NCBI GenBank assembly: GCA_018812395.1
Contig: JAHJDS010000022.1
Span: 1-15,181, forward strand
Length of the DNA: 15,181 nt
Direction of reading: 5' to 3'
Source of the DNA: Pseudomonadota bacterium
Lineage (GTDB): Bacteria; Desulfobacterota; Desulfarculia; Desulfarculales; JAHJDS01
The position numbers and the translations under genes were made by a program. The notes under the pieces are model-generated. The model was not told the DNA's origin, did no database searches, and was given only the letters and a program-made list of their open reading frames with translations. Position 1 is the first letter of the stretch. The number at the start of each line of letters is the position of its first letter. Of the stretch, positions 6,764 to 13,327 are shown piece by piece.

Positions 6764-6768
6764 CCTCC
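6764..6768 (-). promoter_or_regulatory. Shine-Dalgarno sequence favouring a TTG start for rpsE
   Basis: GGAGG on the minus strand is followed by ACAATCC and then TTG (6756-6754). The next in-frame ATG is 22 nt from the site, too far for normal use. This is the evidence for extending S5 upstream of the first ATG. Confidence 0.65.
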
Positions 6769-6785
6769 ACTTGCGAAAATCCGAG

Positions 6786-7154
6786 CTAGAACTCGAGACC
6801 CCCCTCGCGGGCGGCCTCGGCCAGGGCCTTGACCCGGCCGTGGTACAAAAAGCCGTTGCGGTCGAAGACGACCCGGGTCACGCCCTTTTCCTTGGCCTTG
6901 GCGGCCACGGCCCGGCCGACCCGCTTGGCCGCCTCGACGTTGCCCCCGGAGGGCAGCTTGGCCCCAACCGAGGCGGTCAGGGTCGACACGCCGGCGATGG
7001 TCCGACCGGACTCGTCGTCCACCAGCTGGGCGTAAATATGACGGGTCGAGCGAAAGACGCTCAGCCGGGGCCGCTCGGCCGTGCCCCTGATCTTTTTCCG
7101 GACCTTCTTCTGGCGCCTGAGGCGGGCCATGGTCCGGGCATTGGTCTTGCCCAT
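6786..7154 (-). CDS. rplR: 50S ribosomal protein L18
   Basis: L18 binds 5S rRNA and, with L5, docks it into the large subunit. The 122-residue product has a basic N-terminal tail (MGKTNARTMARLRRQKKVRK), then RGTAERPRLSVFRSTRHIYAQ at about 43-63. It closes with the family motif VVFDRNGFLYHGRVKALAEA followed by AREGGLEF. The ATG start is preceded by AGAGG, which overlaps the rplF stop codon 10 nt upstream. The N-terminal tail is a few residues longer than in E. coli but lies within family range. RpsE follows after 29 nt, or 44 nt if its first ATG is used. Confidence 0.99.
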   Translation of the reverse strand: MGKTNARTMARLRRQKKVRKKIRGTAERPRLSVFRSTRHIYAQLVDDESGRTIAGVSTLTASVGAKLPSGGNVEAAKRVGRAVAAKAKEKGVTRVVFDRNGFLYHGRVKALAEAAREGGLEF

Positions 7155-7164
7155 GAGTCAACCT

Positions 7165-7719
7165 CTACTTGACGCCGGCCTTGCCCACCTTGCGGCGGAT
7201 CTGCTCCTCGGCGTACTTGATCCCTTTACCCTTGTACGGCTCCGGGGGCCGGAGCGCCCGGATGCGGGCCGCGGTCTGGCCGAGGAGCTGCTTGTCGATG
7301 CCGCGCAGCGTGATCCGGGTGTTCTTTTTCACGGCCGCTTCGACCCCCGGGGGCAGCCCGAACTCCACCGGATTACTGTAGCCGATGTTCAGGGTCAACT
7401 TGTCGCCCTTGGTCTCGGCCCGAAAACCGACGCCGGTGATCTCCAGGACTCGGGTGAAGCCGACCGACACGCCGGTGACCATGTTCTGGATCAACGACCG
7501 GATCAGCCCACTCATGGCCTTGGCCGGCTTGGTCTCCTCGGTCTGGCCGACCTTGATCCGCTTGTCCTCCATGGTCACGGCGACCAACGGCGACAGGTCC
7601 TGACGGAGCGTCCCCAGGGGTCCCTTGACCGTGATCCCGGTCGGGCTCAACTCGATCTCGACCCCGTCGGGCAACCCGACCGGCCGCTTGGCGACTCGTG
7701 AGGCCGTGTGTCTGGGCAT
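7165..7719 (-). CDS. rplF: 50S ribosomal protein L6
   Basis: L6 sits at the base of the L7/L12 stalk near the sarcin-ricin loop. The 184-residue product has two repeated alpha/beta domains. The second carries the signature GIDKQLLGQTAARIRALRPP at about 138-157 and PYKGKGIKYAEEQIRRKVGK at 159-178. The start ATG has GGAG at 8 nt. The N-terminus reads MPRHTASRVAKRPVGLPDGV, about five residues longer than the usual MSRIGKRPI-type start. No alternative start codon lies between, so the extension appears real. The gene follows rpsH after an unusually long 51 nt containing a strong hairpin. Confidence 0.98.
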   Translation of the reverse strand: MPRHTASRVAKRPVGLPDGVEIELSPTGITVKGPLGTLRQDLSPLVAVTMEDKRIKVGQTEETKPAKAMSGLIRSLIQNMVTGVSVGFTRVLEITGVGFRAETKGDKLTLNIGYSNPVEFGLPPGVEAAVKKNTRITLRGIDKQLLGQTAARIRALRPPEPYKGKGIKYAEEQIRRKVGKAGVK

Positions 7720-7736
7720 AACTGGTTCTCCACAAG

Positions 7737-7761
7737 GCGCCGCCCTCGGGGCCGGCGGCGC
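7737..7761 (-). repeat. 8-bp inverted repeat in the rpsH-rplF gap
   Basis: The arms gcgccgcc (7737-7744) and ggcggcgc (7754-7761) are exact reverse complements separated by 9 nt. In the transcript this forms a GC-rich hairpin starting 9 nt after the rpsH stop and ending 17 nt before the rplF ATG. It leaves the rplF ribosome binding site (GGAG) just outside the stem. No U-tract follows, so a terminator is unlikely. Confidence 0.6.
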
Positions 7762-7770
7762 GGGCGGCGT

Positions 7771-8166
7771 TTACCACACCGAACAGAGTAGCTCGCCGCC
7801 GACGTTCTCCCGGCGCGCTTGCCGGTCGGTCATCAGTCCCTTCGAGGTGGACAGGATGCTGACCCCCAGCCCGGACAGCACCGGCGGAATCTCCCGGGCC
7901 CGGACGTAGATCCGGCACGAGGGTTTGCTCACCCGCCGGATGCCGTTGATCAGGGGATTGGCCTCCTCGTCGTACCGAAGATAGACGCGGAGGACGCCCT
8001 GCCGGTTGTCCGGCTGGATGTCGAGATTCTTGATGAATCCCTCCTCCTTGAGGATCTTGGCGATGTTGACCTTGATCTTCGAGGAGGGGATGTCCACCTG
8101 ACTGAATCTGGCCTGCTGGCCGTTGCGGATTCGAGTCAGCATGTCGGCGATGGGGTCAGTGATCAT
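7771..8166 (-). CDS. rpsH: 30S ribosomal protein S8
   Basis: S8 is a primary binder of the 16S central domain and, in E. coli, the translational repressor of the spc operon. The 131-residue product starts MITDPIADMLTRIRNGQQAR. The middle holds SSKIKVNIAKILKEEGFIKN at 28-47. The C-terminal domain contains the RNA-contact motif GVSILSTSKGLMTDRQARRE at 101-120 and the closing GGELLCSVW. The ATG start has GGAG 8 nt upstream. The gene lies 14 nt after rpsN and 51 nt before rplF. Confidence 0.99.
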   Translation of the reverse strand: MITDPIADMLTRIRNGQQARFSQVDIPSSKIKVNIAKILKEEGFIKNLDIQPDNRQGVLRVYLRYDEEANPLINGIRRVSKPSCRIYVRAREIPPVLSGLGVSILSTSKGLMTDRQARRENVGGELLCSVW

Positions 8167-8180
8167 GCCAAAAGCTCCGT

Positions 8181-8366
8181 TTACCAACTGCTCTTGATCA
8201 CGCCGGGGATCTCGCCCCGAAGAGCCATGGTCCGGAAACAGATCCGGCACAGGCCGAAACGACGAATATAGGCTCGCGGCCGACCGCAGACCGGACAGCG
8301 GTGGTAGGCCCGCACCGCGAACTTGGGTTCCCGCTTCGCCTTGGCGATGAGTGATTTCTTGGCCAA
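8181..8366 (-). CDS. rpsN: 30S ribosomal protein S14, short zinc-binding type (type Z)
   Basis: S14 binds the 16S head near S3 and S10. The 61-residue product is the short form with a zinc site at Cys24, Cys27, Cys40 and Cys43 (CPVC and CRIC), not the roughly 100-residue cysteine-free form of E. coli. It starts MAKKSLIAKAKREPKFAVRA and ends GEIPGVIKSSW, both classic. The start codon is TTG at 8366-8364. It is supported by AGGAGG 5 nt upstream that overlaps the rplE stop, and by the conserved MAKKS start. The gene is 9 nt after rplE and 14 nt before rpsH. Confidence 0.98.
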   Translation of the reverse strand: MAKKSLIAKAKREPKFAVRAYHRCPVCGRPRAYIRRFGLCRICFRTMALRGEIPGVIKSSW

Positions 8367-8371
8367 AACCC

Positions 8372-8377
8372 CCTCCT
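8372..8377 (-). promoter_or_regulatory. Ribosome binding site for the TTG start of rpsN, overlapping the rplE stop
   Basis: The minus strand reads AGGAGG 5 nt before the TTG at 8366-8364. The rplE TAG stop (8378-8376) shares bases with it. This makes the TTG start credible and suggests coupling between L5 and S14 synthesis. Confidence 0.8.
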
Positions 8378-8918
8378 AATTCTCTCGAAACGGCATGCCC
8401 AAATGTTTCAGCAGGCTGCGTCCTTCCTCATCGGTCCGGGCGGTGGTGACCACGGTCACGTTGAGCCCCTTGATCTTGTCGATCTTGTCGTAATCGATCT
8501 CGGGGAAGATGATCTGCTCCCGGATGCCGAGGCTGTAATTGCCCCGACCGTCAAAGGCCTGAGGCGACACGCCGCGAAAGTCCCTGACCCGGGGCAGGGC
8601 GACGTTGACCAGCTTGTCGAAGAACTCGTACATCTTCCGCCCCCGGAGCGTCACCCGGCAGCCGATGGTCATGCCCTCGCGCAGCTTAAAGGCGGCGATG
8701 GACCGCCGGGCCCGGGTGACCACCGACCGCTGGCCGGCGATCATGGTCAGCTCCTCGACGGCGGAATCGAGGACCTTGTGGTTCTGGATGGCCTCGCCCA
8801 GGCCCATGTTCAGGACCACCTTCTCGAGTCGAGGCAGTTGCATCGGCGACGTGTAGCCGAACTCCTCGGTCAGCCGGGGCACGACTTCCGTCCGGTATAG
8901 TTGTTTCAGTCTGGACAT
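8376..8918 (-). CDS. rplE: 50S ribosomal protein L5
   Basis: L5 binds 5S rRNA and forms the central-protuberance bridge to S13. The 180-residue product has the expected length and the family motifs LEKVVLNMGLGEA at about 31-43, GQRSVVTRARRSIAAFKLRE at 63-82, the PRVRDFRG loop, the GRGNYSLGIREQIIFPEID signature, and a C-terminus ending LLKHLGMPFREN. The ATG start follows a GGGGAG sequence at about 5 nt. The 27-nt rplX-rplE junction is where S8 binds mRNA in E. coli. Here it is very GC-rich and partly self-complementary, but I cannot assign an S8 site from sequence alone. Confidence 0.99.
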   Translation of the reverse strand: MSRLKQLYRTEVVPRLTEEFGYTSPMQLPRLEKVVLNMGLGEAIQNHKVLDSAVEELTMIAGQRSVVTRARRSIAAFKLREGMTIGCRVTLRGRKMYEFFDKLVNVALPRVRDFRGVSPQAFDGRGNYSLGIREQIIFPEIDYDKIDKIKGLNVTVVTTARTDEEGRSLLKHLGMPFREN

Positions 8919-8945
8919 GACCGCTCCCCGGGGCGCCGCGGCGGA

Positions 8946-9266
8946 CTACTTGTCCACCAGGTCCCCGCACTTCTTGCAAAAACGGACCGTCTTGCCGTTC
9001 TCGATCCGGCGACGCCCGACCCGGGTCGGCTTGCCGCACGCCGGACAGACGACCCGGACGTTGGAGATGTCGAGCGGCGCCTCCTTCTCCAGGATGCCGC
9101 CCTTGGCCGTCTGGGAGGCCCGGGTGTGACGCTTGATGAAGTTGACCCGCTCGACCACCACCCGGCCCTTTTCGGGCACGACCTTGAGGACCTTGCCCTG
9201 TTTGCCCTTGTCCTTGCCGCCGAGCACCAGGACCGTGTCGTCTTTCTTGATTCGGTACTTGGGCAC
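8946..9266 (-). CDS. rplX: 50S ribosomal protein L24 with C-terminal zinc ribbon
   Basis: L24 is an early assembly initiator near the exit tunnel opening. The 106-residue product has a KOW motif at about 8-35 (DDTVLVLGGKDKGKQGKVLK) and the RVNFIKRHTRAS segment. Its C-terminal ribbon holds Cys74, Cys77, Cys97 and Cys100 (CPAC and CKKC), which probably bind zinc; this ribbon is absent from E. coli L24 but common in other phyla. The start is GTG at 9266-9264, supported by the conserved MPKYRIKKDD start and by GAGGGG overlapping the rplN stop. The gap to rplN is 10 nt. Confidence 0.98.
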   Translation of the reverse strand: MPKYRIKKDDTVLVLGGKDKGKQGKVLKVVPEKGRVVVERVNFIKRHTRASQTAKGGILEKEAPLDISNVRVVCPACGKPTRVGRRRIENGKTVRFCKKCGDLVDK

Positions 9267-9276
9267 CTTGTTCCCC

Positions 9277-9645
9277 TCACAAGACTTCGGGGGCCAGCGA
9301 GACGATCTTCATGAAGTTCTTGGCCCGAAGTTCCCGGGCCACCGGACCGAAAATCCGGGTCCCGATTGGCTCCCGGGCGTTGTTGATCAACACGGCCGAG
9401 TTGTCGTCAAACCGAATGTACGAGCCGTCGGCGCGGCCGACCTCCTTCTTGGTCCGGACGATCACCGCCTTGAGGACGTCGCCCTTCTTGACCTTCGAGC
9501 CAGGGATCGCCTCCTTGACCGAGACGACGATGATGTCGCCCACCGAGGCGTAGCGCCGCCTCGATCCGCCCAGGACCTTGATGCAGTACAACTCCTTGGC
9601 TCCCGAGTTGTCCGCCGCCACCAGGCGAGTTTCGCTCTGGATCAT
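9277..9645 (-). CDS. rplN: 50S ribosomal protein L14
   Basis: L14 forms intersubunit bridges and is the binding platform for silencing factor RsfS in other bacteria. The 122-residue length is exactly typical. It starts MIQSETRLVAADNSGAKEL, continues with the family motif KVLGGSRRRYASVGDIIVVS at 24-43, and ends FMKIVSLAPEVL. The ATG start at 9645-9643 opens the spc part of the cluster. No promoter is recognisable in the 34-nt gap after rpsQ, so read-through from the S10 block is likely. Confidence 0.99.
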   Translation of the reverse strand: MIQSETRLVAADNSGAKELYCIKVLGGSRRRYASVGDIIVVSVKEAIPGSKVKKGDVLKAVIVRTKKEVGRADGSYIRFDDNSAVLINNAREPIGTRIFGPVARELRAKNFMKIVSLAPEVL

Positions 9646-9679
9646 TGCCTTGGCTCCTTGAACCGGGGGACCGAAAAAC

Positions 9680-9931
9680 TCAGGCCGCCCGCTCGATTAT
9701 CTGTCGCAGACGCCACCGCTTGCGCTTGGACAGCGGACGGGTCTCCTCGATCAACACCCGGTCGCCGACCCGGGCCGCGTTCTCTTCGTCATGCACCATG
9801 AACTTCTTGCGCCGCCGCACGTACTTCAGGTAGACGCGGTGCGGGACCAGGCGTTCGACCTGGACGACCACCGTCTTGTCCATCTTGTCGCCGACGACGA
9901 CCCCGATTCGACTCTTGGCTCGACCCGCCAT
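9680..9931 (-). CDS. rpsQ: 30S ribosomal protein S17
   Basis: S17 is a primary 16S 5'-domain binder with an OB fold. The 83-residue product carries RIGVVVGDKMDKTVVVQVER at 8-27, an HRVYLKYVRRRKKFMVHDEE segment at 31-50 and the signature GDRVLIEETRPLSKRKRWRL at 56-75. The ATG start shares one base with the rpmC stop (TAATG at 9933-9929), which fixes the start and couples translation. L14 follows after 34 nt. Everything about this gene is standard. Confidence 0.99.
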   Translation of the reverse strand: MAGRAKSRIGVVVGDKMDKTVVVQVERLVPHRVYLKYVRRRKKFMVHDEENAARVGDRVLIEETRPLSKRKRWRLRQIIERAA

Positions 9932-10146
9932 TACTCGCTCCCCAAAAGACCCAGGGCCCTGAGTTCCCGGGCTCGCCGCTCGGTCTTGACCCGGGCCAGA
10001 TCGCGCCGGACCCGCTTCGCGGCCTGGGTGTTGTCCAACTGGCCCATGGCCAACTGGAACCGGAGGTTCATCAGCTCCTGGTCCGCCTCCTGCTCCCGGG
10101 CCAATACCTCGTCGTCCGTCATGTCCCGCAGCTCGGCCGGGTCCAT
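9931..10146 (-). CDS. rpmC: 50S ribosomal protein L29
   Basis: L29 lies by the tunnel exit and contributes to the docking site for trigger factor and SRP. The 71-residue product starts MDPAELRDMTDDEVLAREQE and has the family helix NLRFQLAMGQLDNTQAAKRV at about 27-46. It is a two-helix coiled coil with an arginine-rich second helix. I chose the ATG at 10146-10144, which overlaps the rplP TGA as TGATG and sits 8 nt from AGGAGG. A GTG one codon upstream is possible but would add only one residue. The ribosome binding site lies in the last codons of rplP. Confidence 0.97.
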   Translation of the reverse strand: MDPAELRDMTDDEVLAREQEADQELMNLRFQLAMGQLDNTQAAKRVRRDLARVKTERRARELRALGLLGSE

Positions 10147-10556
10147 CACTCACCCCTCCTCACGAAACGGGTCGGGAAGGGCAGCTTGTGCGCCGCCAGC
10201 CGGAAGGCCTCCATGGCCACCGGCTCGGACACGCCCTGGATCTCGTAGAGGACCTTGCCCGGACGGATGACGGCCACCCAGCCCTCGGGCGAGCCCTTGC
10301 CCTTGCCCATCCTGGTTTCGGCCGGTTTCCGGGTGAAGGGCTTGTCCGGAAAGACCCGGATCCAGGTCTTGCCGCCGCGCTTGATGTGCCGGGTCATGGC
10401 CACCCGGGCGGCCTCGATCTGCTGGGAGGTCATCGTCCCACAGCCGATGGCCTGCAGCCCGTAGTCGCCAAAAGACACCTTGCTGCCACGCCAGGCCTTG
10501 CCCTTCATCCGCCCTTTTTGGACCTTGCGGTGTCTGATTCTCTTGGGAGCCAGCAT
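10146..10556 (-). CDS. rplP: 50S ribosomal protein L16
   Basis: L16 lies next to the A-site tRNA and peptidyl transferase centre and is incorporated late in assembly. The 136-residue product is of standard length. It starts MLAPKRIRHRKVQKGRMKGK and holds VSFGDYGLQAIGCGTMTSQQ at 27-46. The KPAETRMGKGKGSPEGWVAV segment at 77-96 contains the conserved GKGKG loop. The ATG start is 16 nt after the rpsC stop. The rpmC start overlaps its stop. Confidence 0.99.
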   Translation of the reverse strand: MLAPKRIRHRKVQKGRMKGKAWRGSKVSFGDYGLQAIGCGTMTSQQIEAARVAMTRHIKRGGKTWIRVFPDKPFTRKPAETRMGKGKGSPEGWVAVIRPGKVLYEIQGVSEPVAMEAFRLAAHKLPFPTRFVRRGE

Positions 10557-10572
10557 GGATTACGTTCCTTTT

Positions 10573-11223
10573 TCAGACTTCGACCCGATGGTCCTTGTCG
10601 TCGAGAATCTCGCCCAGGAAGATGAGGACCTGGACGCCGATGACGCCGTAAGTCGTCTTGGCCACGGCCATCCCGTAGTCGATCTCGGCCCGGAGCGTGT
10701 GCAGCGGCACGCGGCCCTCGCGGTACCACTCCCGGCGGGCCATCTCCGCCCCGCCCAGGCGGCCGGCGCAGGAAATCTTGATCCCCTGGGCGCCGAACTT
10801 CATGGAGATGCCCACCGCCTTCTTCATCGCCCGCCGGAAGGCCACCCGGCGCTCGAGCTGGCCGGCCACGTTCTCGGCCACCAGTTGGGCGTTCAGCTCG
10901 GGCTTGCGGACCTCCTGAATATCGATGTACATCTCGCGATGGAACTTCTTTTCCAGCTCGCGCTTGGCCGCCTCGATCTCGGACCCCTTCTTGCCGATGA
11001 CGATGCCCGGGCGGGCGGTGTTGATCTTGACCTTGACCTTGTTGGCCGCCCGCTCGATCTCGATCCGGCTGATCCCGGCGTGGTAGAAGCGCTTCTTGAT
11101 GTACTTCCGGAGTTCATGGTCCTCGCGGACCAGCCCCGAAAACCCCTTGGCCGCGAACCAGCGCGAATCCCACGTCCGGCTGATCCCCAGCCGAAAACCC
11201 ACCGGGTGTACCTTCTGACCCAA
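10573..11223 (-). CDS. rpsC: 30S ribosomal protein S3
   Basis: S3 lines the mRNA entry tunnel and takes part in ribosomal helicase activity. The 216-residue product begins MGQKVHPVGFRLGISRTWDS. A type II KH domain carries the GKKG loop at 77-80. The FRRAMKKAVGISMKFGAQGI segment at 129-148 includes the basic residues tied to helicase activity in E. coli S3. The start is TTG at 11223-11221. The match of MGQKVHP to the universal S3 start makes this firm even though the upstream AAGGGGG is a poor ribosome binding site. The 185-nt gap before the gene is unusual for this operon. Confidence 0.98.
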   Translation of the reverse strand: MGQKVHPVGFRLGISRTWDSRWFAAKGFSGLVREDHELRKYIKKRFYHAGISRIEIERAANKVKVKINTARPGIVIGKKGSEIEAAKRELEKKFHREMYIDIQEVRKPELNAQLVAENVAGQLERRVAFRRAMKKAVGISMKFGAQGIKISCAGRLGGAEMARREWYREGRVPLHTLRAEIDYGMAVAKTTYGVIGVQVLIFLGEILDDKDHRVEV

Positions 11224-11295
11224 AACGGCCCCCTTCTTGACCAGATTCTCCCCCGGCCGCCAAAGACCGGAACCGGCCCCTCGTTGACCCGGGCC

Positions 11296-11321
11296 GCCGG
11301 GGCTGATCGATCAGCCTCGGC
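11296..11321. repeat. Perfect 16-bp palindrome with flanking complementarity in the rplV-rpsC gap
   Basis: GGCTGATCGATCAGCC at 11301-11316 is a perfect palindrome. After one unpaired position a further four base pairs extend it (gccg at 11296-11299 with cggc at 11318-11321). It could be a dyad operator in DNA or a hairpin with a 4-nt loop in the mRNA. No U-tract follows. The remainder of the 185-nt gap (11224-11408) holds no open reading frame I can support and no convincing promoter. Confidence 0.7.
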
Positions 11322-11408
11322 CCCCGCGGGGCGATATCTGGCGTTAAACCTCCGGCCCGTCGCCCCGAGCGCGGGCCGCCTCGAAAAAACTCCCGCCGCG
11401 TCGCTCCC

Positions 11409-11747
11409 TCAGGCCGCCCGCTCGTCCAGGACGACGGTGATGTGCGACGTCCGCTTGAAAATCCGGCTGGCCCGGCCCATGGCCCGGGGCCGCCACCGCT
11501 TGAGGGTCGGCCCCTCGTCGACGCGGATGCTCTTGACGTAGAGCGTGTCCACGTCCAGGTTGGCGTTCTGGGTGGCGTTGGCCACGGCGCTGCTCAAGAG
11601 CTTGGACAGAATCCTCGCCGCCCGCTTGGGAGTGAACTTCAACTCCGCCAGGACGTCCGCGACCATCCGGCCCCGAACGGCCCTGGCCACCAGCCGGGCC
11701 TTGGTCGGGGAGATGCGCACGTATCTCAGTTTGGCCGACGTCTCCAC
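11409..11747 (-). CDS. rplV: 50S ribosomal protein L22
   Basis: L22 lines the nascent-peptide exit tunnel, and its beta-hairpin helps form the constriction. The 112-residue product carries KLRYVRISPTKARLVARAVR at 6-25, then LKFTPKRAARILSKLLSSAV. The hairpin segment RVDEGPTLKRWRPRAMGRAS at about 75-94 is followed by IFKRTSHITVVLDE. The start is GTG at 11747-11745, 2 nt after the rpsS stop. GGAGG formed by the final rpsS codons lies 5 nt upstream. The downstream neighbour rpsC lies 185 nt away, whereas these two genes nearly touch in most genomes. Confidence 0.98.
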   Translation of the reverse strand: METSAKLRYVRISPTKARLVARAVRGRMVADVLAELKFTPKRAARILSKLLSSAVANATQNANLDVDTLYVKSIRVDEGPTLKRWRPRAMGRASRIFKRTSHITVVLDERAA

Positions 11748-11749
11748 GC

Positions 11750-12028
11750 TTACCTCCGCTTGGACTTTTTGTCCGCGGCGTGGCCGTAATAGGTGCGCGT
11801 CGGGGAGAACTCGCCCAGCTTGTGGCCGACCATGTTCTCGGTGATGTACACCGGGATAAACTTCTTGCCGTTGTGCACGGCGAAGGTCAGGCCCACGAAC
11901 TCGGGCAGGACCGTCGACCGCCGACTCCAGGTCTTGATGACCTTGTGACGATCGGTGGCCTGGGCCGTGAGGACCTTCTCCATCAGATGATCGTCCACGA
12001 AGGGACCTTTTTTTAGCGAACGCGCCAC
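11750..12028 (-). CDS. rpsS: 30S ribosomal protein S19
   Basis: S19 forms part of the small-subunit head with S13. The 92-residue product starts MARSLKKGPFVDDHLMEKVL and holds the RRSTVLPEFVGLTFAVHNGK stretch at 36-55 and the family signature VGHKLGEFSPTRTYYGHAAD at 67-86. The start is GTG at 12028-12026, with AAGGAG 8 nt upstream. Codons 5-7 place seven A residues in a row (12014-12008), a slippery run that is rare in a GC-rich gene. RplV follows after 2 nt, using the end of rpsS as its ribosome binding site. Confidence 0.98.
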   Translation of the reverse strand: MARSLKKGPFVDDHLMEKVLTAQATDRHKVIKTWSRRSTVLPEFVGLTFAVHNGKKFIPVYITENMVGHKLGEFSPTRTYYGHAADKKSKRR

Positions 12029-12045
12029 CGCAAAAACTCCTTAGG

Positions 12046-12876
<831 letters not shown>

Positions 12877-12905
12877 GGCTCTCTTTCTCGTCGCCGCGTG
12901 TCCGG

Positions 12906-12924
12906 CCCCGGGCCCGGCCCGGGG
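12906..12924 (-). repeat. Perfect 9-bp inverted repeat upstream of rplB
   Basis: The arms ccccgggcc (12906-12914) and ggcccgggg (12916-12924) are exact reverse complements around one central base. In the transcript this GC-only stem would end 29 nt before the rplB ATG, leaving the weak ribosome binding site accessible. No U-tract follows. It may be a translational control or mRNA stability element, or a by-product of GC-rich spacer sequence. Confidence 0.6.
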
Positions 12925-12953
12925 AATCATCCTTCCCGGCTCGGCCCCGCGCC

Positions 12954-12981
12954 CCGGGACATTGTCCAGACAACGTCCCGG
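12954..12981 (-). repeat. 28-nt near-perfect hairpin in the rplW-rplB gap
   Basis: Positions 12954-12966 pair with 12969-12981 around a 2-nt centre. There are twelve Watson-Crick pairs and one position (12961 with 12974) that is G-U in the sense (minus-strand) RNA but an A-C mismatch on the other strand. That asymmetry fits a structure acting in mRNA. It begins 52 nt after the rplW stop. No T-run follows it, so it is not a standard intrinsic terminator. Confidence 0.7.
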
Positions 12982-13033
12982 CCTGGTTGAACTCCGGTCT
13001 CCGGCTCCGGGCCGCCGCCACGCTTCGCGCCGG

Positions 13034-13327
13034 CTAGGCCCCCTCGAAATATTCGATCCGTTCGCCCGGGGCCAAGGTGACCAGGGCCCGCTTCCAGTCC
13101 GACTTCCGGCCCATGGTCCGGCCGTAGCGGACCTTCTTGCCCCGGAAATTGGCGGTGCGGACCCCGAGGACCTTGACGCCGAACTGGGCCTCCACGGCCC
13201 GGCGAATCTCGATCTTGTTGGCCCGTCGATCGACCTCGAAGGCGACCTGGTTCGAAAGCTCCTTCTGGAGGGCGCTCTTCTCGGTGATCAGCGGCCGGCG
13301 AATGATGCTGCTCGGGTTGCGGCTCAT
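13034..13327 (-). CDS. rplW: 50S ribosomal protein L23
   Basis: L23 lies at the tunnel exit and is the main docking point for trigger factor and SRP. The 97-residue product carries the family pattern IIRRPLITEKSALQKELSNQ at 8-27, VAFEVDRRANKIEIRRAVEA at 28-47, and VLGVRTANFRGKKVRYGRTM near 53-72, which includes the internal rRNA-binding loop. The ATG start overlaps the rplD TGA as ATGA (13327-13324). The C-terminus ends ERIEYFEGA. The gap to rplB downstream is 157 nt, much longer than elsewhere in the cluster. Confidence 0.98.
   Translation of the reverse strand: MSRNPSSIIRRPLITEKSALQKELSNQVAFEVDRRANKIEIRRAVEAQFGVKVLGVRTANFRGKKVRYGRTMGRKSDWKRALVTLAPGERIEYFEGA

Noticed and set aside
11380..11410. 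Possible Rho-independent terminator after rplV because of a TTTTTT run on the minus strand
   Set aside because: No stem ends immediately before the T-run. The only nearby complementarity, TCGTCC/GGACGA, lies within rplV coding sequence and is not adjacent.
10480..11541. Plus-strand frame spanning rpsC and the rplV-rpsC gap
   Set aside because: Most of it is antisense to rpsC. The portion over the gap has no plausible domain or good ribosome binding site.
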